64,000 nt of DNA. It comes from Mixophyes australis. Its lineage: Eukaryota; Chordata; Amphibia; Anura; Limnodynastidae. Of this stretch, positions 45,385-57,639 are shown in pieces (position 1 is the first letter of the stretch; each line of letters begins with the position of its first letter). Both the position numbers and the translations under genes were made by a program. The notes beneath the pieces were generated by a model. The model made no database searches and was not told the DNA's origin. It saw only the letters and a program-made list of their open reading frames with translations. The stretch lies in assembly GCA_036250195.1 (NCBI GenBank), contig JAVHZZ010000001.1, forward strand, positions 375,082,707 to 375,146,706. The letters run 5' to 3'.

Positions 45385-46044
45385 ATGGATTCAAAGCAGT
45401 CCACATATGATCTGAATGAGCAACCAGGTTCTGTCACCAGTCCTGATGTTAGTGTTCCCAGTACGTCATCTGGCCAAGGCGATGTCAAACAACAGAGTGT
45501 TTTCAAATTAGTGCAAAAAACAAAAACTCAAAAAAAATTTACTGTATTGAAGCGAAAAAGAAGTGTAACTGAGCAAAAGTTAAGTGACAATAAAAAAAAA
45601 TTTGCAAGCATGCCATTCTACACACGCAGTGGCAAAGAGAGAATGAGGCCTTCACCTTTGGCTATTAGTGGCAGATCCCAAAAATTTACCCAGCCTACAA
45701 TTGGTGCACAACTACTGTTACGCGTCAAAGCCGAGCTGCAAGATAACAGTGAGGCATTACAGGAGAATATTTGCTCTGATTCACAAATGACAACAATCCC
45801 TGTGGAGAGTCCATCCAACAGTGGGATGTCTAATCGTGAGCATTCTGCTGATGTGTGCCCTAATAGCCCGAGTGTAGCCGGTGATACCCAAATTGAGGAT
45901 GCCACTTTGGAATTAGAAGAGGATGAGGGGGAGATTTGTGTAGGCGACGAGGGCGCTAAAGATGATGTTGATGATTATGATGCAGACAGATACCAAATTG
46001 CCTTTCTCAATTTCTATTTATATTGTAGATTATATAACGGCTGA
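45385..46044 (+). CDS. hAT-D encoded protein, 219 residues, function unknown
   Basis: An uninterrupted frame starting MDSKQSTYDLNEQPGS, directly behind the 100-bp array. Visible parts are a Ser/Thr-rich N-terminus with VPSTSSGQGD (about residues 27-36), a Lys-rich basic block (about 53-72) that could be a nuclear localisation signal, the family motif MPFYTRSGKERMRPSP (about 76-91), LLLRVKAELQDNSEA (about 112-126), and a strongly acidic tail (about 175-205). Homologous but broken frames lie in hAT-A (13078) and hAT-B (22448). It has no BED finger and no DDE core. It may be the N-terminal exon of a hAT transposase whose catalytic exons were deleted, or an accessory protein. The last 15 residues read into the 3' array. 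Whether it is expressed is unknown. Confidence 0.6.
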   Translation: MDSKQSTYDLNEQPGSVTSPDVSVPSTSSGQGDVKQQSVFKLVQKTKTQKKFTVLKRKRSVTEQKLSDNKKKFASMPFYTRSGKERMRPSPLAISGRSQKFTQPTIGAQLLLRVKAELQDNSEALQENICSDSQMTTIPVESPSNSGMSNREHSADVCPNSPSVAGDTQIEDATLELEEDEGEICVGDEGAKDDVDDYDADRYQIAFLNFYLYCRLYNG

Positions 46045-46420
46045 ATAGTTTTCTATTTTACTCCTAGTGGAGAGAGGATCTGATGCAGACAGATACCAAA
46101 CTGCCTTTGTTCATTTCAATTTATATTGTACAGTATATAATGGCTGAATTTATTAGTATTTTATACAAGTGGAGGGGGGCCTAGAGAGACAGAAAGCAAA
46201 CTGGCTTTCTCCATGTCAATTAATATTGTACAGTCTATAACGGCTGGATTTTTTGGTATTTTATACAAGTGGAGGGGGTCCTAGAGAGACAGAAACCAAA
46301 CTGGCTTTCTCCATGTCAATTAATATTGTACAGTCTATAATGGCTGAATTTTTTTTTTTTTTTTAAAAAAGTGGAGGGGGGCCTATAGAGACAGAGAGCA
46401 AACTGTCTTTTTCCATTTCT
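45975..46420. repeat. 3' array of about 97-100 bp in hAT-D
   Basis: Four to five units with GACAGATACCAAACTGCCTT or AGACAGAAACCAAACTGGC, then 'caatt.atattgtac' and 'tataatggctgaatt'. The stop codon of the 219-residue frame lies in the first unit. Confidence 0.88.
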
Positions 46421-46823
46421 TTACATATTTATCTATAAGTGTAGGGTGTAATATACATCCAAAGACGATGGCTGCATTGCCAATATGCATAGATGGAGAG
46501 GAAGTCAATCTGTTTTGTGTGTAGAATAAATGAAGGCCTACCAACGAAGAATTAAACAGTTTTTTTGGATGATTTATTACCTCAAAAATTAGATTACTTA
46601 TCTCTAAAACAGTTGGAGCACTAAATTGGGTTATTTTAGGCACAAAAACATGTATTTTCCAACAAAATAGCAAAACAAAACCAAACAAAACCAAAACCAA
46701 AACCAAAACACGCAATGGCGGTTTTGCAAAACCAAAACCAAAACCAAAACACGACGGTAATCCAGATCCAAAACCGAATCCAAAACCAAAACACGGGGGT
46801 CAGTGACCATCTCTACTTATTAC

Positions 46824-48277
46824 TAAGTATTGAGGTTGTCAATTTAAGTTCAATAGCTAATTATAGATACAATATAGCATTAAAATAGGTCACTCTGAGG
46901 AATATTTGCTAGAGCCTAAGTACATTCAGATATTTTTTTCTTAGCTCCTAAATATGTATTATACAATAAATTAAACATGATCAAAAATTGCCATCAACAA
47001 TGTAACATTAAGTTTTTAGTTGACCAATTAAGCAAAACTGTACTCAATCACAATATATACGCACTAGTAGAGAACGTGAATTGTCAGAGCAAATTCATGT
47101 TTCTGTAAAAACCCATAAATATCTAGGACTGTGTAAACTATATTTCAGCATGCTCTCTCTGTCCATTAAAGCTACCAGAGGATTCAGAAGCACGAAACCT
47201 ATGTGGGAACTTGTAACATGGTTTATTTGAGTTTCTGGTGGCTCATAAAGGTCTAAGAAAATGTAAAATCAAAAACATACCCCTATGATTCCCTAAATCC
47301 TTGATTACAATTACGCCTATTTTATACCCATTTAAAGGTAGACAAACTCTTTTTTTGGCAATATTGGTAATAAAACTCAATTTCGGTATGTTACCAAACA
47401 AGACTCCAATATGTCACAAAAATAATACATCTCTTGGTAGATTAAGCAATTACAAGGTAATTCTTGATGTAACACAAAACCATAAAAATGAATATGACCA
47501 CAGGTTAGTACTTCGCTACATTACTAAGTGATTTGCAGTGTACAAAAACATTGTTACAACAAAGTTAAAATCTAATGGTAGTCCTGCCATAGCTAAAGTT
47601 AGGCATTTCATAATGTGTAGCAAATAAAATAATAAAAATAAAAAAAAATGATATAACGAAAGATAAGGCTTTAATCAAGGGGGTAGAGCTACTGAGGTGC
47701 ATTAATATTTAAATAATAAGCCTGATGCCAGGTAATACAAATTCAAAGTACTTTGCAGCCGATAATGGTACATAATATTTTACAATATTACAATGATTAA
47801 AATATGTAAACGTTAAGGCAATCATCTGTAACCTGAGACACATAATTGAGGTTCTCTCTATTTAAAGTCTTAACAGAAGTTTATCAATCTGGGTATATGA
47901 ACTTAGATTCATATATTGACACCACAATCTTCTGGCTTCAGTTTCATAGGAGCCTCACAAAACTACTCTGTACTGGGGGGTCAACGCTCCTTCCACTCTC
48001 TAAATCTAAGCATAATTTCACTAGGGGACAGTGGTATGCTAACTGTCATAAGATCTGCACACTCATTTTATTAAATAATCTGAGCTGCTGTGACAAGTGA
48101 TTTGATTGGTTATCAGACTTGAGACATCCTTGATGAGCAGTGGATGAAAATGAATACAATGACCCAGGAAGAATCAGTATATTTGGAGAGTTGCAGTTGG
48201 AATCAACGGTTACAGTGATTACTTATATAATATAAACAGTGACCAAAGCAAGACTTGCCTATAGAAATGTACACAAT
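46824..48277. other. AT-rich spacer, no gene seen
   Basis: Frames at 47301-47531 and 47846-48100 have no recognisable family. Confidence 0.35.
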
Positions 48278-48452
48278 GGGGTATATTTACTAAACTGCGG
48301 ATTTGAAAAAGTGGGTATGTTGCCTATAGCAACCAATCAGATTCTAGCTTTCATTTATTTAGTACCTTCTACAAAATGACAGCTAGAATCTGATTGGTTG
48401 CTGTAGGCAACATCCCCACTTTTTCAAACCCGCAGCTTAGTAAATCTAGCCC
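48278..48452. mobile_element. CAACCAATCAGATTCTAG MITE, intact, 175 bp
   Basis: GGGGTATATTTACTAAACTG on the left is mirrored by 'cagcttagtaaatctagccc' on the right. Inner arms are as in 37974-38152. Confidence 0.92.
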
Positions 48453-48898
48453 AATGGATTAGAATGACAAGTAGAGATACTGAACTAAATGTGGATTTCA
48501 TTACACATTCCTTTTACCAGAAAAATATTGAGACTTGATACTTAAGACTTTTACCTCAAATACATTGAAGTCTAATACAATACAGTATTTGTAGGACACA
48601 ACTGAAAATCAGAGAGATGCAATGTCATATGTATATTTCTGTCTAAAATGTACTTTAATATTTGTTTGAGTTCAGAAATAAAGGATTTCCCTCCATGATA
48701 GTAGTGGTTACAAACAGAAGAATAGGAAAAGGAAGTTAATCAGTTTTGTTAACATGGTGAGGCAAGTGGGAGTATCAACAAATTTAATTTTATATATGCA
48801 TTAGATCATGCTGCAACACATTTCCAATAAAGAAGTATGACAACTTTAGTTGCACCCTCATAACGGACACCTATAGAAATTTAAAAAGGTAATACTTA

Positions 48899-49210
48899 GG
48901 GCCTGATTCATTAAGGAATGTAAAGCAAAAACATTAGTAACTTTGAACCTTGGCAAAACCATGTTGCATTGGAGGGGGTGTAAATTTAATATGTGAAGAC
49001 AGATTTATAATTGGTGTAGAGCAAGTCCTAGATAAACTTTTAATGTTACTGTAAAAATAAAGCTATCAAGTCTTTGCGTCCTACATGAAAAAACAGCCAG
49101 TATTTTCCTTATGTGCAAAATAATAAACTCAATTGTCCCCCATGCATTGCAACATGGTTTTGCCAATGTTCAAAGTTACTCATTTTTTTGTGGGTCCTAG
49201 TCATTATTTA
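48899..49210. mobile_element. Decayed GGGCCTGATTCATT-type MITE
   Basis: The left end GGGCCTGATTCATTAAGGAA is intact. Both arms of the inner foldback are recognisable (AAAACCATGTTGCATTGGAG against ATGCATTGCAACATGGTTTT), but the right terminal 20 bases are lost. It is the most diverged of the four family copies. Confidence 0.8.
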
Positions 49211-50343
49211 ATCATTTAAAATTGCAGTGATTTTTAAGACTGGCACCTGATTTGACCAAATTTAGAATCCAACTTTCATCCATTGGAGCATCTCCTCCCC
49301 CACAATTTGCCATTGACTATGAAGTCACTAACTCCTTTCCATGACCGTGACATAGTTGTGGACGGCCACTCATATGCAATAAAAGTGCTATTTTAAAAGT
49401 AAACCAGGGAATGCCACCATAAATGCACCTTTTGCTCCACCACCAGATTAGTTAAATAATCCCATTATGCAAAACGAAATATTTCTACACTTATATGCCA
49501 AACTGTGTGCACTTGTACCCCTAATCTGCATTTACCAAGAAATTCCCCAATCCACCTACCTCTTCCCAAACTTTTGCAACCCCAATGAATTCACCATCTT
49601 GGTCCACAAAGTCCTTAAGATCAACTACTAAAATAGGTGCATTTGAAAAAGTAGGCAAATGAACTAAAAAAAAGATTTTCACTATTGGATTGTCTTTTGC
49701 ACATTTGTAATTGACCCTTACTGTCATCTGATCTCCAAATTTAAGTTCCTGCAAACCTTTTTTTTTTTTAACATTATTCGGCCCCTATTCCAACATCATT
49801 GTAAGTACCAGTGGTTTTCTGCCCAAACATATGTTAAACAGGTGATTACCTTTAAAAATGCTAATTAGGGCCAACTTAAGAATATAACATTTGGTTATGG
49901 GAAACTTAATATATAGATTTCGAAATCAGTGAGCAGAAAAGAACATTTAGCCTCATTTCTAAAACTATAGTTGGAGAGTTTACTACTTTTGTATTCTTCT
50001 TGTATACAAGTCGTCAGAGGTGTTTTTGAAAGTGTTCTGATGATTTCATGGCTCTTTGATTAAGTGAAGCACTCAGAATGGAAATAGAATGATTTTACTT
50101 GATATAATTCTGTTCTCTTGCAATCACTGCAAAGTAGGTCTAACTGTGTTTTAATGCCACTTCAAAGTTGTGAATGACTTACTTCAAAATTTCCTCATGT
50201 CACATATAAAAAATAAAGGTCATTTTCCCATCAGACATCAGTGAATTTTAAGTGGCACGAATACTTTAGGATACAAAACTGTTATAGAGTAAAATTTATT
50301 TTTTGCAGCATGTAACTCACTTTACTGTGCAGCATCAATTATA
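49211..50343. other. AT-rich spacer, no gene seen
   Basis: A 77-codon minus-strand frame at 49521-49754 shows no recognisable family. Confidence 0.3.
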
Positions 50344-50570
50344 TAGATCCGGTTTCCTCCCACACTCCAAAAAAAAACATACTGGTAGGTTAATTGGCTG
50401 CTATCAAAATTGACCCTAGTCTGTGTGTCTGTGTCAGTGTGTGTCTATATTAGGGAATTTAGACTGTAAGCTCCAATGGGGCAGGGGCTGATGTGAGTGA
50501 GTTCTCTGTGCAGCGCTGTGGAATTAGTGGTGCTATATAAACAAATGATGATGATGATGATGATGATTAT
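50344..50570 (+). repeat. SINE 3' half with GATG tail
   Basis: GGTTTCCTCCCACACTCC, then ACATACTGGTAGGTTAATTG, 'gactgtaagctccaatgggg', CAGCGCTGTGGAATTAGTGG and TGCTATATAAACAAATGATG with (GAT)n. Lacks the tRNA-like head. Same family as 51955-52235 and the piece at 34559-34695. Confidence 0.88.
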
Positions 50571-50779
50571 CACATTTTTTACATTAGGGATTAGATGTGT
50601 CATGCAGAGCATAAAGTTGCAATGAAGTGTACAACAACCATACAATTTAGATTGCTGCAATTATTTACATTGACAGTGGATTCACTGCATATTGGTTTTC
50701 ATTTAGATGCAGTTGTGACTCTCATGAGCATTTTTGAAGATAGTGTGTAACTTTGGAGTGCCAAGGTTGAGACGGACAG

Positions 50780-51420
50780 AGACGATGCTTGATAGTGACA
50801 GCAGGTTATGTCAACTGCAGTGCAAAGGGTGTGATTATAGAAGGAGACAGCCTGATCAGGGCAAGAAAGAGTTCTGATGGGAAAGAAGAGAGAGAGCAGG
50901 CAGAAGGAGGATGTGGTAGATTCAATGGTGTCCAGATTACACCTGTTAACATTGACTTTAGAGGATCGGAAGGTGAGAGGGGTGGAGAGATACTAAAAGA
51001 GAGGAGATGATGGTCAGAGAGTATCAGATCAAGGGAATGGGCACTGCAGTATGAGGGAGAGGAGATCCATTGAGAGAGAATGAGGAAGGAGAGGGAGAGA
51101 AGTTTCAAAAGCAGCAAGGTAGGAGGAATTGTCTATAGTGATATTAAAGTCCATCAAGATGAGGGAGGGAAGGTCAGAATAGAGAAGGTGAGGGAGCCAG
51201 GTGGCGAAGTGATTAAGGAATTGAGAGATGGGACGAGGAGGATAGATAGGAACAGAAGTAAGCAAAATAAAAAAAGCAGAGAGGGGGGAATAGAGGGAGA
51301 GAGGATGAGAAGGGAATAAGAGGAGAGAGGGAAAAATGAGTCAGAACAGAATGCTTTCACTACACCCAACCTTGACCATCTCTGACCTCAGCTCTGCTAT
51401 CTGTGTTTGCATTATCTGTA
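50780..51420 (-). pseudogene. L2/CR1-like LINE endonuclease remnant
   Basis: On the minus strand the pieces read, in order, VPIYPPRPISQFLNHFATWL, then LPSLILMDFNITIDNSS, then SAHSLDLILS, then PLSPSDPLKS. This is the order of an apurinic-type endonuclease of L2/CR1-type non-LTR retrotransposons: the Y-R/PP-region, the G-D-F-N block, the H-T-L-D-L-I block and the S-D-H block. Key changes are GDFN to MDFN and SDH to SDP, plus frame changes between pieces. No reverse transcriptase follows. Inactive 5' fragment of a LINE. Confidence 0.75.
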
Positions 51421-51954
51421 GAAAAATATTGAGATTATAGTGGTCCATAGTATAGGCACCAACAATGTTCAGAGATCATCATGATCATTAGCTCTTTCTG
51501 ACCTTGAAGTATTAAACCTGGAAACTTTAATGCTCATGTGCATTATTTGTGATGTGTCAACATCCATGAACAATTAATAAATGTAGTACATTTTTTATAA
51601 TGGTGTGGTATGATTCCTACCTTTTCCTTAAAGGAGATATCCATTTATTTATTTTTTTATATGTTTATGTTCCTGAATTAATAATAAGATTATCTGCTAC
51701 TTTCTTTTTTTGTGACTTTGTGACCTTATGACTGAAAAACATTTAAAGTCATCAACATCTTTGTACCTTTATGGGCTGATGCAGGTGATTTCTAGTCCAT
51801 TGGCCTTAAGAGATTGAAACCATGACAGAGATCACTCATTGCAACTTGTTCCCTATGTGCTTAACTACACAATTATAGTTTAATCTCTTTATAGTGCTAA
51901 GATCTTCTTCAATACTGCAATGCCACAATTTAACCGTCTCACATGAACATAATT
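51421..51954. other. AT-rich spacer, no gene seen
   Basis: Ordinary AT-rich sequence between the LINE remnant and the SINE. No frame above background and no repeat boundary recognised. Confidence 0.35.
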
Positions 51955-52235
51955 TATTACCTTTTATTTATATAGCACCAATATATTACAAAGCATTTTA
52001 CAGAGATATATCATTCACAATAGAACTTGTCCCAATGGACCTTACAATCAATATTCCCTATCAAAGCACATCCATGGGATAATTTTGTCAGAAGCCTGTG
52101 AACCTACCCTACCAGCATGGAGTATGAGAGTAACAGGAGGAAACCCACGTAAACATGGGGAACACATACAAACTCTAGATAGATAGTGTCCTGCTTGGAA
52201 TCGAACCCATGGCTAATGTGCTAATCATTATGTTT
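51955..52235 (-). repeat. tRNA-derived SINE, nearly complete
   Basis: Read on the minus strand: head with 'gattagcacattagc', a perfect polymerase III B box GGGTTCGATTCC, then 'gtttgtatgtgttccccatg', 'gtgggtttcctcc', 'attgtaaggtccattggg' and the tail TGGTGCTATATAAATAAAAG. The A box is weak. It is not a tRNA gene. Confidence 0.88.
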
Positions 52236-54099
52236 ACATGAGTTAATTGGGATGAGCAACTTATTGTTTGTTTAATAGATCTTAGGTGGTTTTTTACAGG
52301 AAATTCTCAGTTAAATACACAACACAGGAAGGTTTTATTCCCATGGGCGTATTGCATAAAATTGCATAAAATCATGTAAAATCACGTGTGTTTGATTGTT
52401 GTTGTCCTCAGGGATGAAATACAGTAAAGGAACCAACAATGGAAATAAGATCACAAGCATCTCCCACAGTAGCGCAATACAGACTGGCATTTCGCCACTT
52501 AAGTGACTTTTTCAAAGACCAGTGAACTGGCCTCCCAACGCCTCCCTCACTTTTTTCAAGATCATTCATCTGCCATTGTTTGTATAGCTTAAAACATCAA
52601 AGGAGATTCACATATTCTATCAGATTTACTATTTTGTTAATTTAATAATTGTTTATATGTAATTATTTAATAAATAATTTTATTAACCTGGAGCCTATTG
52701 TAATTCTGCCATATGTATTTATCTATTTACCAGTTTTATGGTTATTATAGTGTCTATTGAAATGTAACTAGATTGGCGCTCGTTTTTTTAATATATATTT
52801 TCTATATTAAGTGTGATTGAGGGAGATGCCACCCCCTCTTAAGGCGCTGACTCTCTTTGTTCAATTATAATTTTTGTTGGCTTGATATATCTAGAGCCTA
52901 GGAATGTTTGTTCTTTGTTTGTTTGAAGATTTGAAGGCTCACAGTCTGATTAACCCTCAGATTTTTTTTTAAAGTTCATGTATTTATTTAATTTATTTAT
53001 GTCTAGCGGCATGAGAGAAGACTTATGGGTGGGATTATTTTTAAAAAAAATCATTTATTTATTACAATAATTTATTTTTAATGTGTTTGTTTGTATATGA
53101 AGCTATGCAGTAGTTCAGTACATTCACATAAATAAACATAAAATTAAAAATATATTCACGCTTCAAAATACAAGAACACAACACATTCTTCACTCTGAAA
53201 CTTTTCTTTTTTTCATTTTGACATTTGACAACCTTTAATTCTTGTCAATATGTGGAATTACAAGCAGAATATAAAGTATCAATTCAACAGTAATTAACAG
53301 GATATGTGTGCATGCATGTAATCAGCAAAGCTAAAGGATGACGGACTCTAAGGAAATCTGGGCCTAATAATGTATTGTTTCACTGTTCCATTATTCATGT
53401 GTGTGATTTAGAAGAAGGGTCAATCAGCTCTCTGCACTCAGAGGTAAGGACACCGATGACTGCTTCTGAACATTCTGTACAGACAGACATCAATTTTTAT
53501 GAATATAACAAATAAAATAATAAAAGTAGAGTGCCTTAAAATTTTAATAGAAATCTTTTTTATTTTTAAACAAAAATTAAGTAGTACGACTGTTGATTAC
53601 ACCCATTCCAAAGCATCATAGCGGGTGTCTAGGTGTAATCCTGGGATCCCACTGCACGATAGGGACCTGAGGTGAGAGCTTGAGATTGGAAATGGAGAGT
53701 GGTAAGTCTGCAATAAAGTGCAATGTCAGTTTTTATCAGGCTAACCTCACGATTTAGTAAAGGGGACATTTCTATTTTCATTAACGATTCATTATATCAC
53801 ATCTTAGCAAGAGGATTCTTAAATTGACTCATTTTGTTTTATACCTTATTCACATCTACATGTGTAGAAGTTTTATAGTTTTTAATATTATTACCTGCTT
53901 TTATTGTGCTTTTCCTTAAAAATAAATGGGTACCTGTATGTCATCTCTTTTGAGGCCATTCTCTTAAAATGCATATAGCTGAAGTTCCTACAACCACCCC
54001 TTTACACACTTAGCTTATATCATAATAATAAACCAATAACCACGCGACAACTGATTAAGGTTAGAAAAAAGAGGAGTTTATTGAAGAAGGACTAAATAC
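52236..54099. other. AT-rich spacer, no gene seen
   Basis: Long A/T runs. The text near 52770-52850 ('gattggcgctcg', 'taaggcgctgac') looks like an interspersed repeat but has no clear ends. Confidence 0.35.
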
Positions 54100-54429
54100 G
54101 AAAAACTGAAGGTGGCAGCGAGAGCAGGGCAGTCAGCCACACTAGCAAAACCAATAAAGGTGGAAAAAGGTTACACGCCTAATCACCAAACCAGGTTATA
54201 CCTTATCTATTGGCCGGTGCTAGGATGTACTAGGGGGTCTACTAGCTTTCATGACTCGACGATGGCCTGCGACCGCTGAGCAGGCCAATTGATCCTCCTC
54301 GCAGAGGTCAAAGAGTCTGGTGACTTGGAAAGGAGTATGGCTTAATAAACAGGTAACAAGCACCATATGCTCTCTGGTTGCTGGCTGAGCTGCTCTCCTA
54401 CCAAATAAACATGCTGCGAACCATAGGGG

Positions 54430-54980
54430 TTCACGGCCCGCCACCAAGCTTCCTAACATCCGACCTAAGGTTCCAGAATATCTGATCCAGGAATATCCAA
54501 ACCCCATCGTTTGACAGGTGAACCCCTTCTACTCTGAAAAGGTGGGCTGCCTTAGAAGAAAGCAAAGGATGTTCTATAACAGATCCCCTAAAACCCTTAA
54601 AACTCGTCCGATGCCTTTGTTACATTTCCTGACAATGTGGGCCATGACTAAAGAGGGGGTATCAGACCTCCAGCACGGACGCGGTATTATGTCTGACCAA
54701 CATATATGAATTCCATGCCATCGCGTGGTGATTTCTTCCAAACTTTCCCTTATTTGGATAATGAAGGCCAAAGATGTGCACAAACCCAAATCGTTGCACC
54801 CCAAATGGATGACTAAGATGTCAGGTATACCATGCCTAGCAATCTTCTGGCCTAATGATGGTATAAGTGCCTGCCATTTCATCCCCCTCTTACCAATTCA
54901 TCTGATGTCTATGGGGGTATTAACAAATGACCTGTTGGAGGCCATAGAGTGCTTGGCCACCCAAAACACATAGGAGTGCC
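54430..54980 (-). pseudogene. SGNH hydrolase domain of the Ngaro-like element
   Basis: Block I appears as VFWVAKHSM near 54965, where the family has a G-H-S type motif; the serine is kept. Block III is ILVIHLGCNDLG (within 54574-54882), the G-x-N-D motif. Block V is RVEGVHLSNDG near 54510-54480, where D-x-x-H has become E-x-x-H-like. Frames change between blocks. SGNH enzymes are esterases/lipases; in Ngaro elements the role of this domain is not settled. It follows the recombinase by about 300 bases. Confidence 0.8.
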
Positions 54981-55284
54981 CCATTACCCAAATTCAAATC
55001 CGTTTAGAGGACATGCCTAGGACAAAAACACATCAAATATAACTGGTTTACTAACCAAAATAGAACATTTGTAACAAATAGTAAGCAAAAGCAGAAAGTA
55101 AGATAGAAAGAGCTTTGACCCAAACGAAGGTGAAAACCCATAAAACCTCGGGGCCCCTTAGCAGGCCTTGGTCCAAGGAGAAAAATGGGAGAAAAGCCCT
55201 TCGTGCCTCCGTTAAAAACGGCAGGCAGAGGAGCCTTGGGTCGCCGCAATAGAGGAGACAAACGGAAGAAGGATATAAATTATC

Positions 55285-55760
55285 TGGCCTTATATATTTC
55301 TTGTAAGAGTCTGATTCCACCGTCCTAGCGACTGAATTTCGGAAGTTGTAGCACCACCCATAGCAGCAGCAGTAGCTGCCCCTATCTTAAATGAATACGT
55401 TCCATAATCCGCAGGGTTTAAACCTAAATTAACTAAACCTCTCTTCAAAGGGCGTTAAACTGAAACTTGGAAAATGCTGCGCTAAACAGTAACTCCTCAT
55501 AAGTGTCGTTCGCACACAGACAAAGCCCCCACCAATCGTACTAACAAGGGGCCAAGAATTGATCTACGACTATCTGCTAAAACTGGATCTAGTTTCGCCC
55601 ACCCTTTTAACGCTTTACTTATGAGGAAAACCTTTGTGGGGTCGGGGACACCTTGCAATTTGGCCATAAAGGAGATTCCTGCTAAAGTAGAAACCATCGA
55701 CGCTTTAGATGTGCCCTCTCTATATCAATCCCACATGAATTTGAACATAGCGTCTGCTAA
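55285..55760 (-). pseudogene. Tyrosine recombinase remnant
   Basis: N-terminal and middle text: VSTLAGISFMAKLQGVPDPT, then KALKGWAK and DSRRSI (55497-55697), the typical 'DxRRPI' linker of Ngaro/DIRS recombinases. A frame change follows. The C-terminal block TYSFKIGAATAAAMGG is at about 55400-55340, then LGRWNQTLTRNI at 55325-55287. In active relatives the first reads H-S-F-R-I-G and the last carries the nucleophilic tyrosine. Here H is Y, R is K and the tyrosine position is N, so the recombinase is inactive at three catalytic positions. Confidence 0.85.
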
Positions 55761-57629
55761 ATTGGAAGGAGCTGGATGGCCCGTCGCTTGGAAACATTCC
55801 CAACGATTCCACGCCGAAAGCTATGTTTTCTTGGTGGATGGGGCCAAGGATCTCACTGCGAGGGTCCTTTTGCTGGATCTACCATCTGCCAAACATAATT
55901 AGGACAGGTTATACCTACTCGCTGCGCATGGCGGGCGAGGGCTCTAAAGATCCGCCATTTACCTCGTGAGAGGGCATCAGCTATTTTATTGTCCACTCCG
56001 GGAACGTGCCGGCCTCAAAATGTTATGTCGTGATCCAGGCAACGAAGAACCAGCACCCTAAGAAAGTTCACTGCTGGTCGGGATGAGGCACTCTGGCGAT
56101 TGATTGTCTGTACCACGCCAAGATTATCGCACCAAAAACCACGTTCCGGCCGCTGAGGCGGGGGCCCAAAGTACAACAGCTACCATGATGGGGAATAGTT
56201 CTGGAGCTAATAGGTTGCACATTAAGCTATTTTGCTTTTATAGGAAGGGCCAAGGGGCAACGCACCATTCCCCCTGAAAAAAGGCACTAAAAACCTATAG
56301 CCTCGGATGCGTCCGTGTGTAAATCCAAGGCTATTGCACATATTTGCTCCGTGGGCCAGATTCTGGAGCCATTGAAATTAGCTATTAACCACAGCCACAT
56401 TCTTAAATCTGCCACAATCTCTTCCCCTAAACGAATCCGAGCGTGGAAGTGGGTGTACCCGGCCGTTGCTAGGTCCAGTTTTCTACAAAAAATTCTGCCC
56501 ATGGGTATTACCCTGCATGAGAAGTTCAGGGTGCCTAAAAGGGATTGGATTCGTCGAAGGGTGGGGGAGGGTGATGAAAGTACCTCTAAGATTAGGGTGT
56601 CTAGCTTCTTAATTTTATCTAACGGATGCATACAGCAACCTTGAACAGTGTCAATCTCAATTTTGAGAAATGATAGTGTGGTAACAAGCCCTTCTGTCTT
56701 TTCGTGGGCCATTGGAAACCCCCATAATGCGAAAAAGAGCTTTGGAAGCGAAAAGGGTGTCAGCACAGATGGAAGAAGAAGGGGGACCTAATATAAGAAA
56801 GTCATGTAGGCAGTGTGCTACCCCAAGGTTGCCCGTTCCTGCTTGTATGCATCAATGCAGGAAGGAGCTAAATGCCTCAAAGAAGGCACACAAGACCGAA
56901 CAACCCATGGGAAGGCACCTATCTATGTAGAACCCATCTGGCATGCGGAAGCCCATGTATTTAAAAGATGACGGATGAAGCGGGAGCAATCTAAAAAGCG
57001 GATTCAATATCTAATTTGGCCATTAATGCGCCTACCCCTGGACCTCTGATGAGTCACAGTGCTTCGTCAAAAGATTGATATGTTACCGTGCTAATAGAGG
57101 GATCAATGGCATCGTTTGCGGAGCTACCTGGGGGGTTAGATAGAGGTTAAATTAGCCTAAACTTCCCGACGCTTTTCTTTGACACTATTCCAACAAGAGA
57201 AATAATAATAATAAAAATAATAAGCCCAGCTATGGGAGGGTCAGTGAAAGGGCCTAGCATGCGCCCCAGGCTAACCTCCAGACGGACTTTGTCAGCTAAA
57301 ATATGTTTGTAGAGGAGAGATGATTTCAGGTTATTAACTAAACTGGTGGATATCTTACCCTTAATGGGCAGTTTGAAACCGTCTCTGAAGCCATGTAACA
57401 GAAACGAAGCCTCCTCAGTTTTAGGGTAAAGACGAAGCCACGTGCTAAGAACTTGGAGGTTTATAGGGGAGTGGGCTTTACATGTCACCTCCTGTATTCC
57501 CGCGACCTCAGCCAGCTCCTTTACTATTTTTTGACCAATTCTCGGCGGGGTGGTTGCCACGACAGTAAGAACAGGTGTGCCTTTATCTACAAGCTTCGCC
57601 TCTCCCGCAAGCCGCATTATTGAATGCAA
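55761..57629 (-). pseudogene. Reverse transcriptase-RNase H remnant
   Basis: The start is a linker with LSTWLRLYPKTEEASFLLHG (57147-57629), then the RT opening IVSKKSVGKFRLI near 57180-57147. Further text in broken frames includes GFRMPDGFY and PMGCSVVCAFFEAFSS. The catalytic block is HCLHDFLILG (about 56790-56820), where active relatives have Y-L-D-D; the first aspartate is H. The RT tail is GFPMAHEKTEG...TLSFLKIEIDT, RRIQSLLGTLNF and CRVIPMGRIF (56287-56766). The RNase H opening is LDLHTDASEAIGF at about 56320-56287. From 56286 to 55760 RNase H continues with stops. Homology is to the DIRS/Ngaro clade RT, by family knowledge. Confidence 0.88.
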
Positions 57630-57639
57630 AGCACCTGTT

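Larger units (their letters stand above)
44310..46815 (+). mobile_element. hAT-D transposon, 2506 bp
   Basis: It starts TAGAGATGGGCGGGTCCGG and ends GACCATCTCTA. It is flanked by a perfect 8-bp duplication CTTATTAC (44302-44309 and 46816-46823). Contents in order: subterminal CCGAGTACCGAGCTGAGCAG region, leader, exact 100-bp array, 219-residue frame, roughly 100-bp 3' array, AAAACCAAAAC-rich subterminal region. No DDE transposase domain is visible, so it is probably non-autonomous. The perfect duplication and intact frame suggest recent insertion. Confidence 0.95.

Noticed and set aside
51955..52235. Possible tRNA gene because of a perfect B box
   Set aside because: It has no cloverleaf or anticodon arm, and is followed by the SINE body and tail.
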